Part shown: one piece after another, positions 29,310-39,234 of the stretch
How the letters are laid out: each line of letters opens with the position of its first letter
Numbering within the stretch: the stretch's first letter is position 1
Origin: Haloglomus litoreum
GTDB taxonomy: Archaea; Halobacteriota; Halobacteria; Halobacteriales; Haloarculaceae
Reading direction: 5' to 3'
Length of the DNA: 64,000 nucleotides
Assembly: GCF_029338515.1 (NCBI RefSeq)
Contig: NZ_CP119988.1
Coordinates: 682,001-746,000, forward strand
Translations under genes and position numbers: made by a program
Notes under the pieces: generated by a model
The model's database searches: none
What the model saw: only the letters and a program-made list of their open reading frames with translations
What the model was told of the DNA's origin: nothing

Positions 29310-29414
29310 GCGCGGCGGCCGTCGTGCCGTGCGCGAGTCACAGGAACGGCCGCAAACATCTACCGAGAGGTTCTGTTTGAGTATTTGTAATTTATTTTAG
29401 AAAATTGCATTTGG

Positions 29415-30160
29415 GGCACTGTCTAGTTAGCGCAGATTGAGGAACGAGCAGGTCGTTGAGTGTCTTGCCTAGAGATGCTCGCAGACCTGCTCGAGAACGA
29501 TTACAACGGCGACTTAGATGAATATTGGGAGCGTGAGCGGACGGCGACGCCCGTCAGGGCGTTCGCCGTCCGGCTTCACGCGACCGGTTGTTCACTCAGA
29601 GAAACAGAAGCGATTCTTGCGTCTCTCGGTGTGGAGCGTTCGCATCAGGCGATCTTTCAGTGGGTACATCGGCTGACTGACAGCAGTCCAGACCCGCCGA
29701 CGGCTTCGCCGTCGCGGGTCGCGGTTGACGAGACTGCTGTCCGGATCAATGGCGACCTGTGTTGGGTGTACGCTGCAATCGACCTTGATACAAAGCTGAT
29801 TCTGGATGCCCAGATTTTCAAGCGTCACGGCACCGATCCAGCGGCTGCGTTCCTCCACCGACTCCGTGAAAATCACGACTGCGCGAATACCACGTTTTTG
29901 ACTGACTCGTTCGGCTATCGGACTGCCCTCAATCGATTAGGGCTGAGCGGTCGGGTGGACTACACCGACCGAAACCTCATCGAAAAGTGGTTTCACACCC
30001 TCAAGCAGCGCATCGACCGCTTCCATCACTCGTGGGTCGGCAGTCGGCGGAGCGTCCGCCGTTGGATTTCTCACTACGTGCAATACTACAACGAACAACG
30101 ACCGCACCAATCGCTCGACGGACGAACGCCAGCTGAGGAGGTGCTAAACTAGACAGTGCC
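29415..30160 (+). mobile_element. Intact IS6-type insertion sequence
   Basis: Terminal inverted repeats GGCACTGTCTAGTT (29415-29428) and its reverse complement AACTAGACAGTGCC (30147-30160) bound a 746-bp element with one transposase gene. It is flanked by perfect 8-bp direct repeats GCATTTGG (29407-29414 and 30161-30168), the target-site duplication size of the IS6 family. The element landed in an AT-rich intergenic stretch between the lipoprotein gene and phoU, so no gene is broken. Confidence 0.95.
29475..30152 (+). CDS. IS6 family transposase
   Basis: A 225-residue transposase from the ATG at 29475 (a GTG at 29460 would add five residues). An N-terminal helix-turn-helix (SLRETEAILASLGVERSHQA) is followed by a DDE catalytic domain: Asp in RVAVDETAV, Asp in FLTDSFGY and Glu in NLIEKWFHTLKQR. 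It moves the element by replicative, cointegrate-forming transposition. It is full length and looks active. The linker at 29691-29720 contains a 30-bp palindrome coding for TASPSR. GC content is visibly lower than in the host genes. Confidence 0.95.
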   Translation: MLADLLENDYNGDLDEYWERERTATPVRAFAVRLHATGCSLRETEAILASLGVERSHQAIFQWVHRLTDSSPDPPTASPSRVAVDETAVRINGDLCWVYAAIDLDTKLILDAQIFKRHGTDPAAAFLHRLRENHDCANTTFLTDSFGYRTALNRLGLSGRVDYTDRNLIEKWFHTLKQRIDRFHHSWVGSRRSVRRWISHYVQYYNEQRPHQSLDGRTPAEEVLN

Positions 30161-30319
30161 GCATTTGGTTTTGGGTATCTGTTCTGGCATTTCACCTCCA
30201 ATATCTCGTCGAGACGCCAATCGGCCCGCCGTTCGCGTCGACCCGGTCCTCGAACTGCCGGCGGTACGGGGTGAACTGCGCCCGCTCGGGCGTCCCTGGT
30301 CCCGGCTCTGCTGCCGGGG

Positions 30320-30988
30320 TCAGTACAGGAGCGCCTCGCTCGCCTCCACCATGTACAGCGTCCGTGCCGCGATATTGACCGCATGGTCGCCGACGCGCTC
30401 GATGTCCCGCACCGTCACCAGCAGCCGGCGGACGCCGGCCAGCAGGTCGTCGTCGACGGCTCGCTCGACGTCGCGGCCGACGAGGTCCTCGATGACGAGT
30501 TGCCCGACACGCTCGCAGAGGCCGTCGAGCTCGTCGTCCTGGTCGGCGACCGCGCGACACAGGTCCGGGGCGCCGGCCTCGTAGGCGTCGATGGCGCGCT
30601 CGATCATCTCCGCGGCGATGTGGGTGAGGTCGTCGACGTTCAGCTCCGGGAGGTAGTCCTCGCGCTTCTCGAGGGCGCGCTCGGCGAGGTTGACCGCGAG
30701 GTCGCCGATGCGCTCGATGTCGGTGAGGATCTTGAACGAGGAGGCGACGAAGCGCAGGTCGCCCGCCACCGGCTGCTGGAGGGCGAACAGGTCGATACAG
30801 CGGGCCTCGAGTTCCAGGTAGCGCTCGTTGACCGTCTCGTCGGCCTCGATGACGGCCCGGGCGGCCGCCGTGTCGCTCTCGGCGAGCGCATCGGCCGCGC
30901 GTTCGAACTGGTCGAGTACCGTCCGGCCCAGCTCGACGATGTCGGCGCGGAGGTCGTCGAGCTCGGCCTGGAACGCCTCGCGAGCCAC
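30320..30988 (-). CDS. phoU: Phosphate signalling complex protein PhoU
   Basis: A 222-residue helical protein made of two PhoU repeats. Each has the metal-binding E/D-x-x-x-D pattern (ILTDIERIGDLAVNLAERAL and VRDIERVGDHAVNIAARTL). It regulates the Pst transporter and phosphate signalling. It starts with GTG at 30988, one nucleotide after the pstB stop, so it closes the pst operon. The IS element lies about 160 nt downstream and does not touch it. Confidence 0.94.
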   Translation of the reverse strand: MAREAFQAELDDLRADIVELGRTVLDQFERAADALAESDTAAARAVIEADETVNERYLELEARCIDLFALQQPVAGDLRFVASSFKILTDIERIGDLAVNLAERALEKREDYLPELNVDDLTHIAAEMIERAIDAYEAGAPDLCRAVADQDDELDGLCERVGQLVIEDLVGRDVERAVDDDLLAGVRRLLVTVRDIERVGDHAVNIAARTLYMVEASEALLY

Positions 30989-30989
30989 G

Positions 30990-31961
30990 CTATCCGAACT
31001 TGCCGGTGATGTAGTCCTCGACGCGCTGGCTCTCCGGGTTCTCGAAGATCTGGTCCGTGTCGCCGTACTCGACCAGGTAGCCACCGGTCAGGAAGACGGC
31101 CGTCTGGTCGGAGATGCGGGCGGCCTGCTGCATGTTGTGCGTGACGACGACGACCGTGTACTCCTCGGAGAGCTCCTCGATGAGGTCCTCGATCTTCGAG
31201 GTGGCGATGGGGTCCAGCGCGGACGCCGGCTCGTCCATCAGGAGGACCTCGGGGTCGGTGGCGAGCGCGCGGGCGATGCAGAGGCGCTGCTGCTGGCCGC
31301 CTGAGAGGCCGAGCGCGTTGTCGTCGAGGCGGTCCTTCACCTCGTCCCAGAGCGCGGCCTGCTTCAGCGACTTCTCGACCAGCGCCTCCTCCGCCTCGCG
31401 GTCGTCGCGACCGGTGAGGCGGGCAAGCAGGCCCGTGTCGATGTCGCCGTGCTTGCGCGGCCCGTAGGAGACGTTGTCGCGGATGGATTTGGGGAACGGG
31501 TTCGGGGACTGGAACACCATCCCGACGCGCTTGCGCAACTCGACGAGATTGGCGTTCTCGGAGTAGATGTTCTGGCCGTCCAGCTCGACGGCGCCGTCGA
31601 CGTTCGCTGCGCGGATGCGGTCGTTCATCCGGTTGAGACACCGGAGGAACGTCGACTTCCCACAGCCCGACGGCCCGATGAGCGCGGTGACGCTGTTCTC
31701 AGGGATCTCCATCGAGATGTCCTTCAGGGCGTGGTCGTCCCCGTAGTGGACGTTGAGGTCCTCCGTGCGCATCTTGGCGCGGCCGTCGAACTCGTACTCG
31801 ACCCACTCGTCGCGGAGCTCCTCCTGGGTCTCGCCCTCGACGGTGGTGCCGGTGGTGCTGGCCGAGATGGACGTGCCGACGTCCGCGCCGGTGGTGCTCT
31901 CGGCTGCTGATTCGGTCTCCGCTTCTGTCTCCGTGTCTGTCTCTGTGACTGAGTCGCTCAT
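30990..31961 (-). CDS. pstB: Phosphate ABC transporter ATP-binding protein
   Basis: A 323-residue ATPase with Walker [10 protein letters not shown], signature LSGGQQQR, Walker [14 protein letters not shown] and H-loop [26 protein letters not shown] is typical of PstB. An added 65-residue N-terminus rich in Thr/Glu/Ser precedes the ATPase core and is likely disordered. Its ATG overlaps the pstA stop (ATGA). It powers uptake of phosphate through PstA/PstC. Confidence 0.96.
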   Translation of the reverse strand: MSDSVTETDTETEAETESAAESTTGADVGTSISASTTGTTVEGETQEELRDEWVEYEFDGRAKMRTEDLNVHYGDDHALKDISMEIPENSVTALIGPSGCGKSTFLRCLNRMNDRIRAANVDGAVELDGQNIYSENANLVELRKRVGMVFQSPNPFPKSIRDNVSYGPRKHGDIDTGLLARLTGRDDREAEEALVEKSLKQAALWDEVKDRLDDNALGLSGGQQQRLCIARALATDPEVLLMDEPASALDPIATSKIEDLIEELSEEYTVVVVTHNMQQAARISDQTAVFLTGGYLVEYGDTDQIFENPESQRVEDYITGKFG

Positions 31962-33571
31962 GCGCGTAGCTGCCTCCTGAAGTAGTTCCGGGTGACGATG
32001 CCGATCGCGTAGAAGCTCAGCACGACCATCAGCAGCACCAGCGCCGTCGCCCACGGGTCGATGCGGGCGTTCGGCCCGGCGCCGACACCCGCGGTGATGA
32101 GCGCGAACAGCTGGTACGGCAGCGCGCTGGAGGCCTCCAGCAGTGCCGGGTTCGAGATGAACGGCGGACTGGCCGTGAACTGGAAGCCCTGCAGCACCCG
32201 CGGATACGTCTGCGGGAACGGCGACTTCGTCGACGAGGTGACCAGCAGGATGGGCGCCGTCTCGCCGGCGATGCGGCCGACGCCGAGGATGACCCCCGTT
32301 GCGACGCCGGGCAGCGCGGCCGGGAGCACGACGCTCCGGATGGTCTGCCACTGGGTCACGCCCAGCGCGGCGCTGGCGTCCCGGTAGGCGTCCGGGACGG
32401 ACTTCAGCGACTCACGGGCCGTGATGATGACCAGCGGGAGCATCATGAAGCCGAGAACGAGTTGGCCGGCCAGCAGCGACTGCTTGTTGCCAAAGCGCGG
32501 GATGAAGAAGGCCAGCCCGAACAGGCCGTAGACGATACTGGGCGTGCTCCAGAGCCCGTTCGTGGCCGTCTCCACGAGCTGGGTGAACCGCCCCCGCTCG
32601 GCGTACTCGGTGAGGAACACCGCCGAGCCGACGCCGATGGGGACCGACAGGAGCATCGCCCCGATGACGAGCCAGATCGTGCCGATGATGGCCGGCAGGA
32701 TGCCGTTGATGCCCCGAAGCCCCACCCCGCGCATCACGAACGGCACGTCGATGGGGAGCGCGAACAGGCCGAACAGCTGTGGGCCGACGCCGAGACCGAC
32801 CTCGAGACCGCGGACGACGCCGTCGGCCCCCCGGAGGACGATGAAGCCGATGAGGACGATCAGGACGGCGATCATCGCCATGGCGTTCAGGCTCGCGAGC
32901 AGGAAGGCACCGTCCTGTCGTCCGCGGGCACCGAAGCCGGCCCGGGCCTTCGCCGCGGCCCAGGTGATCAGCAGGCCGACGACGATGGACAGGCCGGGCA
33001 CGACGACGCCGGCCGGGAACGTCGGTTCCCAGTCGCCGCCGAGGACCCACTCCCACTGTGGCCCGATGACGCCCGTCACGACGACCGCCCCGACGACCAC
33101 CGCCAGCGTGCCGGTCGTCAGCGTCGAGCCGAGGTCCTCGCGGGGGAGTGCGGTGGCCGCGAACGTCCCGACCGCGCCCACAATCGAGGGGACGATCCAG
33201 AACAGCCCCAGCGGCCCGTTCAGCCCGACCGTCTGCGAGAGCGTCAGCCCGAACGCGGTGAAGCCGATGAGCCCGAACGCGATGCCGGTGGTGACACCGG
33301 CGCTGGCGCTGGGCTCCGTTGCGGTGTAGCCCAGTCGGGAGGCCACACCGAGCGCGACGACCGCGCCCCCACCCAGCAGCATGAGCAGGCCGTACCAGTC
33401 GTGCAACAGTGCGGGACCGAGCGGGTTCGCGGGCTGGACGACCTCGAAGAGGCCGACCCAGCCCAGCACGAACAGCAGGACGCCCACGCCCGTGGTGGCC
33501 GCGGCGGCCCCCTCGGCCAGCGTCGAGTCCTCCCGGACCAGTTCCGTCTCGGTGTCGGTGATGCTGCTCAT
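31958..33571 (-). CDS. pstA: Phosphate ABC transporter permease PstA (extended)
   Basis: A 537-residue permease, nearly twice the usual 280-300 residues. The C-terminal half (about 260-537) is the standard PstA domain, with [11 protein letters not shown]-like and [20 protein letters not shown] (the EAA loop contacting PstB). The N-terminal half adds about six hydrophobic helices of unknown role, a form seen in other haloarchaeal PstA proteins. The gene starts one nt after the pstC stop and overlaps pstB by 4 nt. Confidence 0.93.
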   Translation of the reverse strand: MSSITDTETELVREDSTLAEGAAAATTGVGVLLFVLGWVGLFEVVQPANPLGPALLHDWYGLLMLLGGGAVVALGVASRLGYTATEPSASAGVTTGIAFGLIGFTAFGLTLSQTVGLNGPLGLFWIVPSIVGAVGTFAATALPREDLGSTLTTGTLAVVVGAVVVTGVIGPQWEWVLGGDWEPTFPAGVVVPGLSIVVGLLITWAAAKARAGFGARGRQDGAFLLASLNAMAMIAVLIVLIGFIVLRGADGVVRGLEVGLGVGPQLFGLFALPIDVPFVMRGVGLRGINGILPAIIGTIWLVIGAMLLSVPIGVGSAVFLTEYAERGRFTQLVETATNGLWSTPSIVYGLFGLAFFIPRFGNKQSLLAGQLVLGFMMLPLVIITARESLKSVPDAYRDASAALGVTQWQTIRSVVLPAALPGVATGVILGVGRIAGETAPILLVTSSTKSPFPQTYPRVLQGFQFTASPPFISNPALLEASSALPYQLFALITAGVGAGPNARIDPWATALVLLMVVLSFYAIGIVTRNYFRRQLRA

Positions 33572-33572
33572 C

Positions 33573-34646
33573 TCAGACCTCCCCCTCCAGTTTGCGGCGC
33601 ATCCGCGCCTCGATCCGCTGTGACGCGACCGAGAGGATCATCACGATGACGAACAGCAGGACCCCGGCGGCGAACAGCGCACTGAGCTGGTTCGCCCGCC
33701 CGACGGCGACGCCGTACTGGCTGGCGATGAGACTGGTCAGCGTGGCGGTGTTGTCGAACACGTCCGGCAGCGGCTGGGCGAAGTTCCGGGGGATGTTCCC
33801 GAGGATGACCGTCGCGGCCATCGTCTCGCCGATGGCCCGGCCGACGCCCAGGATGACCCCAGCCGATACCCCGGAGAACGCCGCCGGCAGGGTGATGCCC
33901 TTCATGGTCTGCCAGTCGGTCGCGCCCAGCGCCAGCGAGCCGCTCTTCATCGACTCCGGGATGGCGTTGATGGCGTCCTCGGAGACGGAGACGACCGTCG
34001 GGAGCGCCATCAGTCCGATCATCATGCCCGCGAGCAGGAGGGAGCCGAAGTTCGCGAGCGAGAACTTCACCTGGAAGTACTGGTTCAGGATGGCGAAGCC
34101 GATGAACCCGTAGACGATGGAGGGGATGCCGGCGAGGATCTCGATGCCGGGCTTGACGATGTCGCCCACGCGGTCGGGTGCGATCTCGCTGATGAACAGC
34201 GCGCCGGCGATACCGAGCGGGGCGGCGATGAGCATCGCGATGATGGTGGTCACGATGGTGCCGTGGACGGCGACAGCCAGGCCGTAGACGCCCTCGTTGA
34301 CCGACCAGACGGGCGCCTCCGTGCGCAGGAGGATATCGAGCCCCATCAGCTCGAAGGCCTGGCGGGCTTCCAGGAACAGGAAGACGACGATGAGCGTCAG
34401 GATGAGGACCCCGAGCGTCGTCGCCAGGAGCATCAACCCGCGTGCGGTCTCCGCCTGGTGTCGGACCCAGCCGTAGGCGGCCACGCCGACGAACAGGAAC
34501 AGGGGAACGGCCGACAGTCCCGTATTGAGCAGGAACGAAACGAACGCCAGGACGAGCAGGAGCGCACCACCCCCGACGACCGCCGCGGCTCCCGGCTCGA
34601 TGTCACGCTCGCGCAGTTTCGTCTCCAGTCCGACGCTACCGAGCAT
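33573..34646 (-). CDS. pstC: Phosphate ABC transporter permease PstC
   Basis: A 357-residue membrane permease. About eight hydrophobic helices are seen, and the EAA-like loop SGSLALGATDWQTMKGITLP contacts PstB. PSIVYGFIGFAIL is a PstC hallmark. It forms the phosphate channel with PstA. It lies 128 nt downstream of pstS. The spacer (34647-34774) is GC-rich, with no clear terminator, so read-through is plausible. Confidence 0.94.
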   Translation of the reverse strand: MLGSVGLETKLRERDIEPGAAAVVGGGALLLVLAFVSFLLNTGLSAVPLFLFVGVAAYGWVRHQAETARGLMLLATTLGVLILTLIVVFLFLEARQAFELMGLDILLRTEAPVWSVNEGVYGLAVAVHGTIVTTIIAMLIAAPLGIAGALFISEIAPDRVGDIVKPGIEILAGIPSIVYGFIGFAILNQYFQVKFSLANFGSLLLAGMMIGLMALPTVVSVSEDAINAIPESMKSGSLALGATDWQTMKGITLPAAFSGVSAGVILGVGRAIGETMAATVILGNIPRNFAQPLPDVFDNTATLTSLIASQYGVAVGRANQLSALFAAGVLLFVIVMILSVASQRIEARMRRKLEGEV

Positions 34647-34774
34647 CTGGTATCACGTTGATGGTTGAGGTGTTGTAGGTTACGCTTCGCCCGGTGCGCC
34701 GGACGTGAAGAACGAAGAGCCGCCCCCAGCCGAGAGGGGCCCCCGGTTCGCCCGGCGGGCGGGGAACGGGACCG

Positions 34775-35872
34775 TCAGTTCGTCGTCTCGGCCAGCTTCT
34801 TGCGCTCCTCCTCGCGGCGGCTCGGCGGGAGCTTGAAGTAGTTGTTCGGCTCGACGAAGTTCTTCTGCCCGTACTCGCTCAGGATCATCCGGATGAAGGC
34901 CGACTCCTTCTCGTCCGTGCCCTGCCACGTGTAGCAGTGGAGGTCACGCGAGAGCGGGTACCCCTTCGCGCCGAGGTTCTTGCCCAGCTCGTAGGTCGTG
35001 CCGTCCAGTTCCAGCGCGATGGGCGGGACCTCACCGTCGGGCTGGACGAACGCCAGCGCGATGTAGGCGATGGCGTTGTCGGAGTCCGCGACGGCGGTCT
35101 GGAGCTGCTGGTTCTGCCCGTAGCGGCCGTCCGTCCCGGGCATCGGCGCGTCCGGGTCACCGAGCAGGTTGAGGCGGAAGGCGGTGTCCGTCCCGGAGCC
35201 CTCGGCGCGGCCGAGCGCCTGGATCTCCTTGTCCGGGCCGTCGTAGCTGTCGATCTCCTGCCAGCTCTCGATCTCGCCCTTGTAGATCGCGGCGACCTGG
35301 TCGCCGGTCAGCTTCGTGACGCCGGCGTCGTAGATCTCCCGCGAGACGACGATCGGCTGGCCGTCGACGCCCACGACGTGGTCGATGAAGTCGTCGTAGG
35401 AGTCGCGCTCGGGCAGCTCGGCCTCGACGGGGGCCGAGGACTGACCGATGTCGACCTGGCCCTTCGAGACCTTCGAGACGCCGGTTCCGGAGTGGGAGAG
35501 GCCGACGCTCGTGGTGAACGGCGGGGCACCCTCTCGGGGCTCGAAGCCGTAGAGGCCCGCCCAGTAGTCTGCCATCGGCTTGTCCGTGTCGATCCCGTAC
35601 TGGCCCGGACCCCAGTACTCCTTGTCGTCCGCGGGCGGGTTGGAGTTCCACACCGACCCCCCGTCGGACGTGATCGGGTAGACGGTCGAGGAACCGTCGG
35701 CGGTGAGCGGGGTGATGGGACCACTCCCACCGTCGCCACCGTCGCCGCCGTCGCCGCCGCCACCGTCGCCACCGTCACCCGTACAACCGGCGGCCATCGT
35801 GAGGGCCGCCGCGCCGGAGCCCAGGATGAACTTTCGTCGTGTCGCGCCGTCGAAGCGGTCGTCTTCTGGCAT
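34775..35872 (-). CDS. pstS: Phosphate-binding lipoprotein PstS
   Basis: A 365-residue substrate-binding protein with a twin-arginine lipoprotein signal (ATRRKFILGSGAAAL, lipobox AAGC) and a Gly/Asp-rich linker. The phosphate-binding fold shows TADGSSTVYPITS, GLSHSGTGVSKVSKGQVDIG and GRAEGSGTDTAFR, contacting the phosphate oxygens. It is anchored outside the cell and feeds PstC/PstA. The ATG at 35872 was chosen; a GTG codon just before it (35875) is a possible start. It heads the pst operon. Confidence 0.94.
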   Translation of the reverse strand: MPEDDRFDGATRRKFILGSGAAALTMAAGCTGDGGDGGGGDGGDGGDGGSGPITPLTADGSSTVYPITSDGGSVWNSNPPADDKEYWGPGQYGIDTDKPMADYWAGLYGFEPREGAPPFTTSVGLSHSGTGVSKVSKGQVDIGQSSAPVEAELPERDSYDDFIDHVVGVDGQPIVVSREIYDAGVTKLTGDQVAAIYKGEIESWQEIDSYDGPDKEIQALGRAEGSGTDTAFRLNLLGDPDAPMPGTDGRYGQNQQLQTAVADSDNAIAYIALAFVQPDGEVPPIALELDGTTYELGKNLGAKGYPLSRDLHCYTWQGTDEKESAFIRMILSEYGQKNFVEPNNYFKLPPSRREEERKKLAETTN

Positions 35873-36211
35873 CACGCGAATCGGGGGATGCGATAGGTAA
35901 GTAGCCTACTATGATTACTACTTTCTTAACAGATTTCTATATAGTGGTGGTGATGGTACAGTGTCGCACTCCATGCCCGGGGGATGTACGCAGGGGGCCT
36001 CTTGTGGCCTTCTATCTGGGTTTAGCTGATGAACCTCCCGGCGTGTGCTGGCTCGGATGGGCAGCTCTCGGTGCGGGTGAACGGGATGTCTGACGCCCCG
36101 GAACTCCCCCGGTTCGCCCAGTTGACCGACCCATCAGGGGAAGTACGGGTATTAGGCGTGTTGTATATAGAGATGGATTAATTTATGGTGAGTGGGGTCC
36201 GAGCGCCGGCC
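35873..36211. promoter_or_regulatory. Divergent promoter region of pstS and the AbrB-PhoU gene
   Basis: This 339-nt gap holds two AT-rich tracts. One, around 35895-35945 (TACTTTCTTAACAG, then TTTCTATATAGT), should serve pstS and perhaps a phosphate-responsive factor. The other is around 36155-36186 (TTGTATATAG, then TTAATTTAT at 36178-36186, about 28-30 nt before the ATG at 36212). A short plus-strand open frame at 35911-36093 lacks a convincing start signal and was not called. Confidence 0.5.
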
Positions 36212-37207
36212 ATGGAGACGCGCAAGGTGCAGGTGACGGGCGGCTCGACGTTCACCGTCTCGCTCCCGAAGGACTGGGCGACCGAGAACGGGGTCAGCGG
36301 CGGGAGCGTCGTGGAGTTCCATCCCGAGGACGACGCGCTCCTCCTCACGCCGCGCCGGGAGGAGGAGAAGGTCGAGGGCACGCTGGACATCAGCGGGCTC
36401 GAGGAGCGGGACCTCATGCGCGCGGTCGTGACGATGTACGTCAGCGGGTTCGACATCATCACGCTGGAGTCCTCGCGCGTGACCGCGGCCCAGCGCCGCA
36501 CCATCCGCGACGCCGTCCAGTCGCTGGTGGGACTGGAGGTCATCGGCGAGACCTCCGAGCGCGTGCGGCTGCAGGACCTGCTCGACTCCTCGGAGCTGTC
36601 GCTGCACAACGCCATCACCCGGATGCGGCTCGTCTCCGTGACGATGCTGGCCGACAGCGTGGCCGCGCTCGTCGAGAACGACGACGACCTCGCGGCCGAC
36701 GTGGTCCAGCGCGACGACGACGTCGACCGGCTCTGGTCGATGGTCTCGCGCGTGTTCCGCTCCGTGCTGCGCGACCCCGCCGCCGCGGCCGACGTGGGAC
36801 TGGACCGGGAGACCTGCTTCGACTACCACTCATCCGCCCGCCAGCTCGAGCGTGTCGCCGACCACGCCACCAAGATCGCCACGCACGCCCAGGAACTCGA
36901 CGCGGTGCCCGAGGACGCCGCGGGGGCCCTGGAGGACCTCCACGTCGCCGCGGAGGAGGTCATCGAGACGGCGATGGACGCGCTGCTCGAGGACGACTCC
37001 GAGGAGGCCACCCGCATGGCCAACGACGCCCGGCGCCAGATCGAGGCCATCGACGAGCAGGCCCGCGAGGTGGACGCGCTCATCCGCGAGATGGACCCCC
37101 AGCAGGCCCAGCTGCTCGGGCTGGTCGTCGACTCGCTCACGCGGGCCGCCGACTACGGTGGGAACATCGCCGAGACCGCCCTCCAGAAGGCCGCCCCGAA
37201 ACCGTAG
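36212..37207 (+). CDS. AbrB-domain PhoU-family regulator
   Basis: A 331-residue protein. Residues 1-50 form a SpoVT/AbrB swapped-hairpin DNA-binding domain (METRKVQVTGGSTFTVSLPK). Two PhoU-like helical bundles with ARQLERVADHATKIATHAQE follow. It is divergent from pstS, so it likely senses the phosphate state and acts on the pst promoter region; this is inference from fold and position. The ATG at 36212 fits the TATA-like tract at 36178-36186; an upstream ATG at 36185 lies within that tract and is unlikely. Confidence 0.88.
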   Translation: METRKVQVTGGSTFTVSLPKDWATENGVSGGSVVEFHPEDDALLLTPRREEEKVEGTLDISGLEERDLMRAVVTMYVSGFDIITLESSRVTAAQRRTIRDAVQSLVGLEVIGETSERVRLQDLLDSSELSLHNAITRMRLVSVTMLADSVAALVENDDDLAADVVQRDDDVDRLWSMVSRVFRSVLRDPAAAADVGLDRETCFDYHSSARQLERVADHATKIATHAQELDAVPEDAAGALEDLHVAAEEVIETAMDALLEDDSEEATRMANDARRQIEAIDEQAREVDALIREMDPQQAQLLGLVVDSLTRAADYGGNIAETALQKAAPKP

Positions 37208-37299
37208 CGCGCTCCGCGACCGAGGACGGCGTGTCGGGCGCCCGTCGCCGGAAAAAGCCCGACGATGCGTTTACCACACCCCCACCACTAGGTCGGCCC

Positions 37300-39093
37300 A
37301 TGAGTGCCGCGGACGTTCCGGAACGGGAGGAGGTCGACGAGCAGTACAAGTGGGACCTGGACGCCATGTTCGCCAGCGACGAGGAGTGGGAGGCGGCCTT
37401 CGAGGCGGTCGAGGACCGCCTCGACGAGCTCGAGGCCTACGAGGGCCGCGTCACGGAGGACGCCGACACCCTGGCGGCCGCCCTCGAGACCCGCGAGGAG
37501 ATCATGCGCGAGGTCGCGAACGTCTCCGCGTACGCGCGGATGCGGAGCGACGAGGACACCGCCGACCAGGAGTACCAGGCCCTCTCCGCGCGGGCCCAGT
37601 CGCTCTCGGCCGACGCCTCCTCGGCGGCCTCGTTCATCGAGCCCGAACTGCAGGAGTGCACCCGTGAGGAGCTCCGCGACCTCGTCGCGGAGAACGCCGA
37701 CCTCGAACGGTACGAGCACTACTTCGACGACGTGCTCCGGATGAAGCCCCACACCCGCTCGGCCGAGGTCGAGGAGCTGCTGGCGGACCTCTCCGAGGTG
37801 ACGGGCGCGGGCGGCGAGGTGTACAACATGCTGACGAACGCGGACATGGAGTTCCCGGCGGTTGAGAAGCCCGACGGGAGCGAGGTCCGCCCGACGCTGT
37901 CGAACTTCACCACCCTGCTCAAGAACCGTGACCGGGACTTCCGCCAGCGGGTCAGCGACACCTTCTACGACGAGTGGGAGACGGTGCGGAACGCGGTCGG
38001 GACGGCCTACAAGAACAGCGTCAAGGCCGACATCAAGCTGGCCCGCGCCCGGAACTACGAGACCGCCCGCGAGGCGAGCCTCGACGACGCCAACATCCCG
38101 GTCGAGGTGTACGACAACCTGCTGGACACCGTCGAGGCCAACCTCGACACCCTCCACCGCCACGCCGAGCTGAAGCGTGACGTGCTCGGCGTTGACGAGC
38201 TCCGGAGCTGGGACCTCTACACCCCGCTGGCGGACGGCGAGGTCGACCTCCCGTACGAGGAGGCCCGCGAGCACGTCGTCGAGGCGGTCGCGCCGCTGGG
38301 CGAGGACTACCAGAACCGGGTCGCGGAGGGGCTGGACTCGCGCTGGGTGGACGTCTACGAGACCGCCAACAAGCGCTCCGGGGCGTACTCGGGCGGCACG
38401 TACGACAGCCAGCCGTACATCCTGATGAACTACCAGGACGACATCACCTCGATGTACACGCTGGCCCACGAGCTGGGCCACTCGCTGCACTCCGAGCTGA
38501 CGAGCGAGACCCAGCCGTACGTCTACTCCGGCTACGAGATCTTCGTCGCCGAGGTGGCCTCCACGGTCAACGAGGCGCTGCTGACCGAGCACCTGCTGGA
38601 GACCGTCGAGGACGAGCAGTTCCGCCGGCACGTCCTCGACGAGTACCTCGAGCGGTTCCGCTCGACGCTGTTCCGCCAGACGATGTTCGCCGACTTCGAG
38701 CACCGGACCCACGAACTCGCCGAGGACGGCGAGGCAATCACGCCGGACGTCTGCGACGAGGTGTACGGCGACCTGAAGTCGACCTACTACGAGCCGATGA
38801 CGATGGACGACGGCATCCGCCGGGAGTGGATGCGCATCCCGCACTTCTACTACGGCTTCTACGTCTACCAGTACGCCACGGGCATCTCGGCGGCGAACGC
38901 GCTCGTCGACCGCATCCTCGACGAGGGCGAGCCCGCCGCCGCCGACTACCGCGAGTTCCTCTCGAAGGGCTCGCGCGAGTACCCGCTCGAACTGCTGCGC
39001 GGCGCCGGCGTCGACATGGCCTCGCCGGAGCCGGTCGAGCAGGCCATCGACGCGTACGGCGACCTCGTCGCCGAGTTCGAGTCGCTGACCTGA
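37300..39093 (+). CDS. pepF: Oligoendopeptidase F (M3 metallopeptidase)
   Basis: A 597-residue zinc peptidase of normal PepF length. The zinc motif HELGHSLH occurs about two-thirds along, followed by the second-shell glutamate in EIFVAEVASTVNE. SGAYSGGTYDSQPYILMNY is the conserved approach to the active site. It cleaves short peptides in the cytoplasm, and it lies just upstream of the proteasome ATPase, a sensible functional neighbour in protein turnover. A TTTACC box about 28 nt before the ATG supports the start. Confidence 0.93.
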   Translation: MSAADVPEREEVDEQYKWDLDAMFASDEEWEAAFEAVEDRLDELEAYEGRVTEDADTLAAALETREEIMREVANVSAYARMRSDEDTADQEYQALSARAQSLSADASSAASFIEPELQECTREELRDLVAENADLERYEHYFDDVLRMKPHTRSAEVEELLADLSEVTGAGGEVYNMLTNADMEFPAVEKPDGSEVRPTLSNFTTLLKNRDRDFRQRVSDTFYDEWETVRNAVGTAYKNSVKADIKLARARNYETAREASLDDANIPVEVYDNLLDTVEANLDTLHRHAELKRDVLGVDELRSWDLYTPLADGEVDLPYEEAREHVVEAVAPLGEDYQNRVAEGLDSRWVDVYETANKRSGAYSGGTYDSQPYILMNYQDDITSMYTLAHELGHSLHSELTSETQPYVYSGYEIFVAEVASTVNEALLTEHLLETVEDEQFRRHVLDEYLERFRSTLFRQTMFADFEHRTHELAEDGEAITPDVCDEVYGDLKSTYYEPMTMDDGIRREWMRIPHFYYGFYVYQYATGISAANALVDRILDEGEPAAADYREFLSKGSREYPLELLRGAGVDMASPEPVEQAIDAYGDLVAEFESLT

Positions 39094-39234
39094 GGTCGGG
39101 AGTCCCACGGCTGACGCCGGAGGCCGGTACTGGGCCCTCTCGCACCGGTTGCTCGACCTTCCCGTCTCTTGGTATGGGTACCTGTAGCAACCCAAAGACA
39201 CTTCTAACGAGGACCACCAACTTCTGGACACCTG

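Noticed and set aside
35911-36093. Sixty-residue plus-strand frame between pstS and the AbrB-PhoU gene
   Set aside because: It lies in promoter DNA, lacks a suitable promoter position and shows no family.
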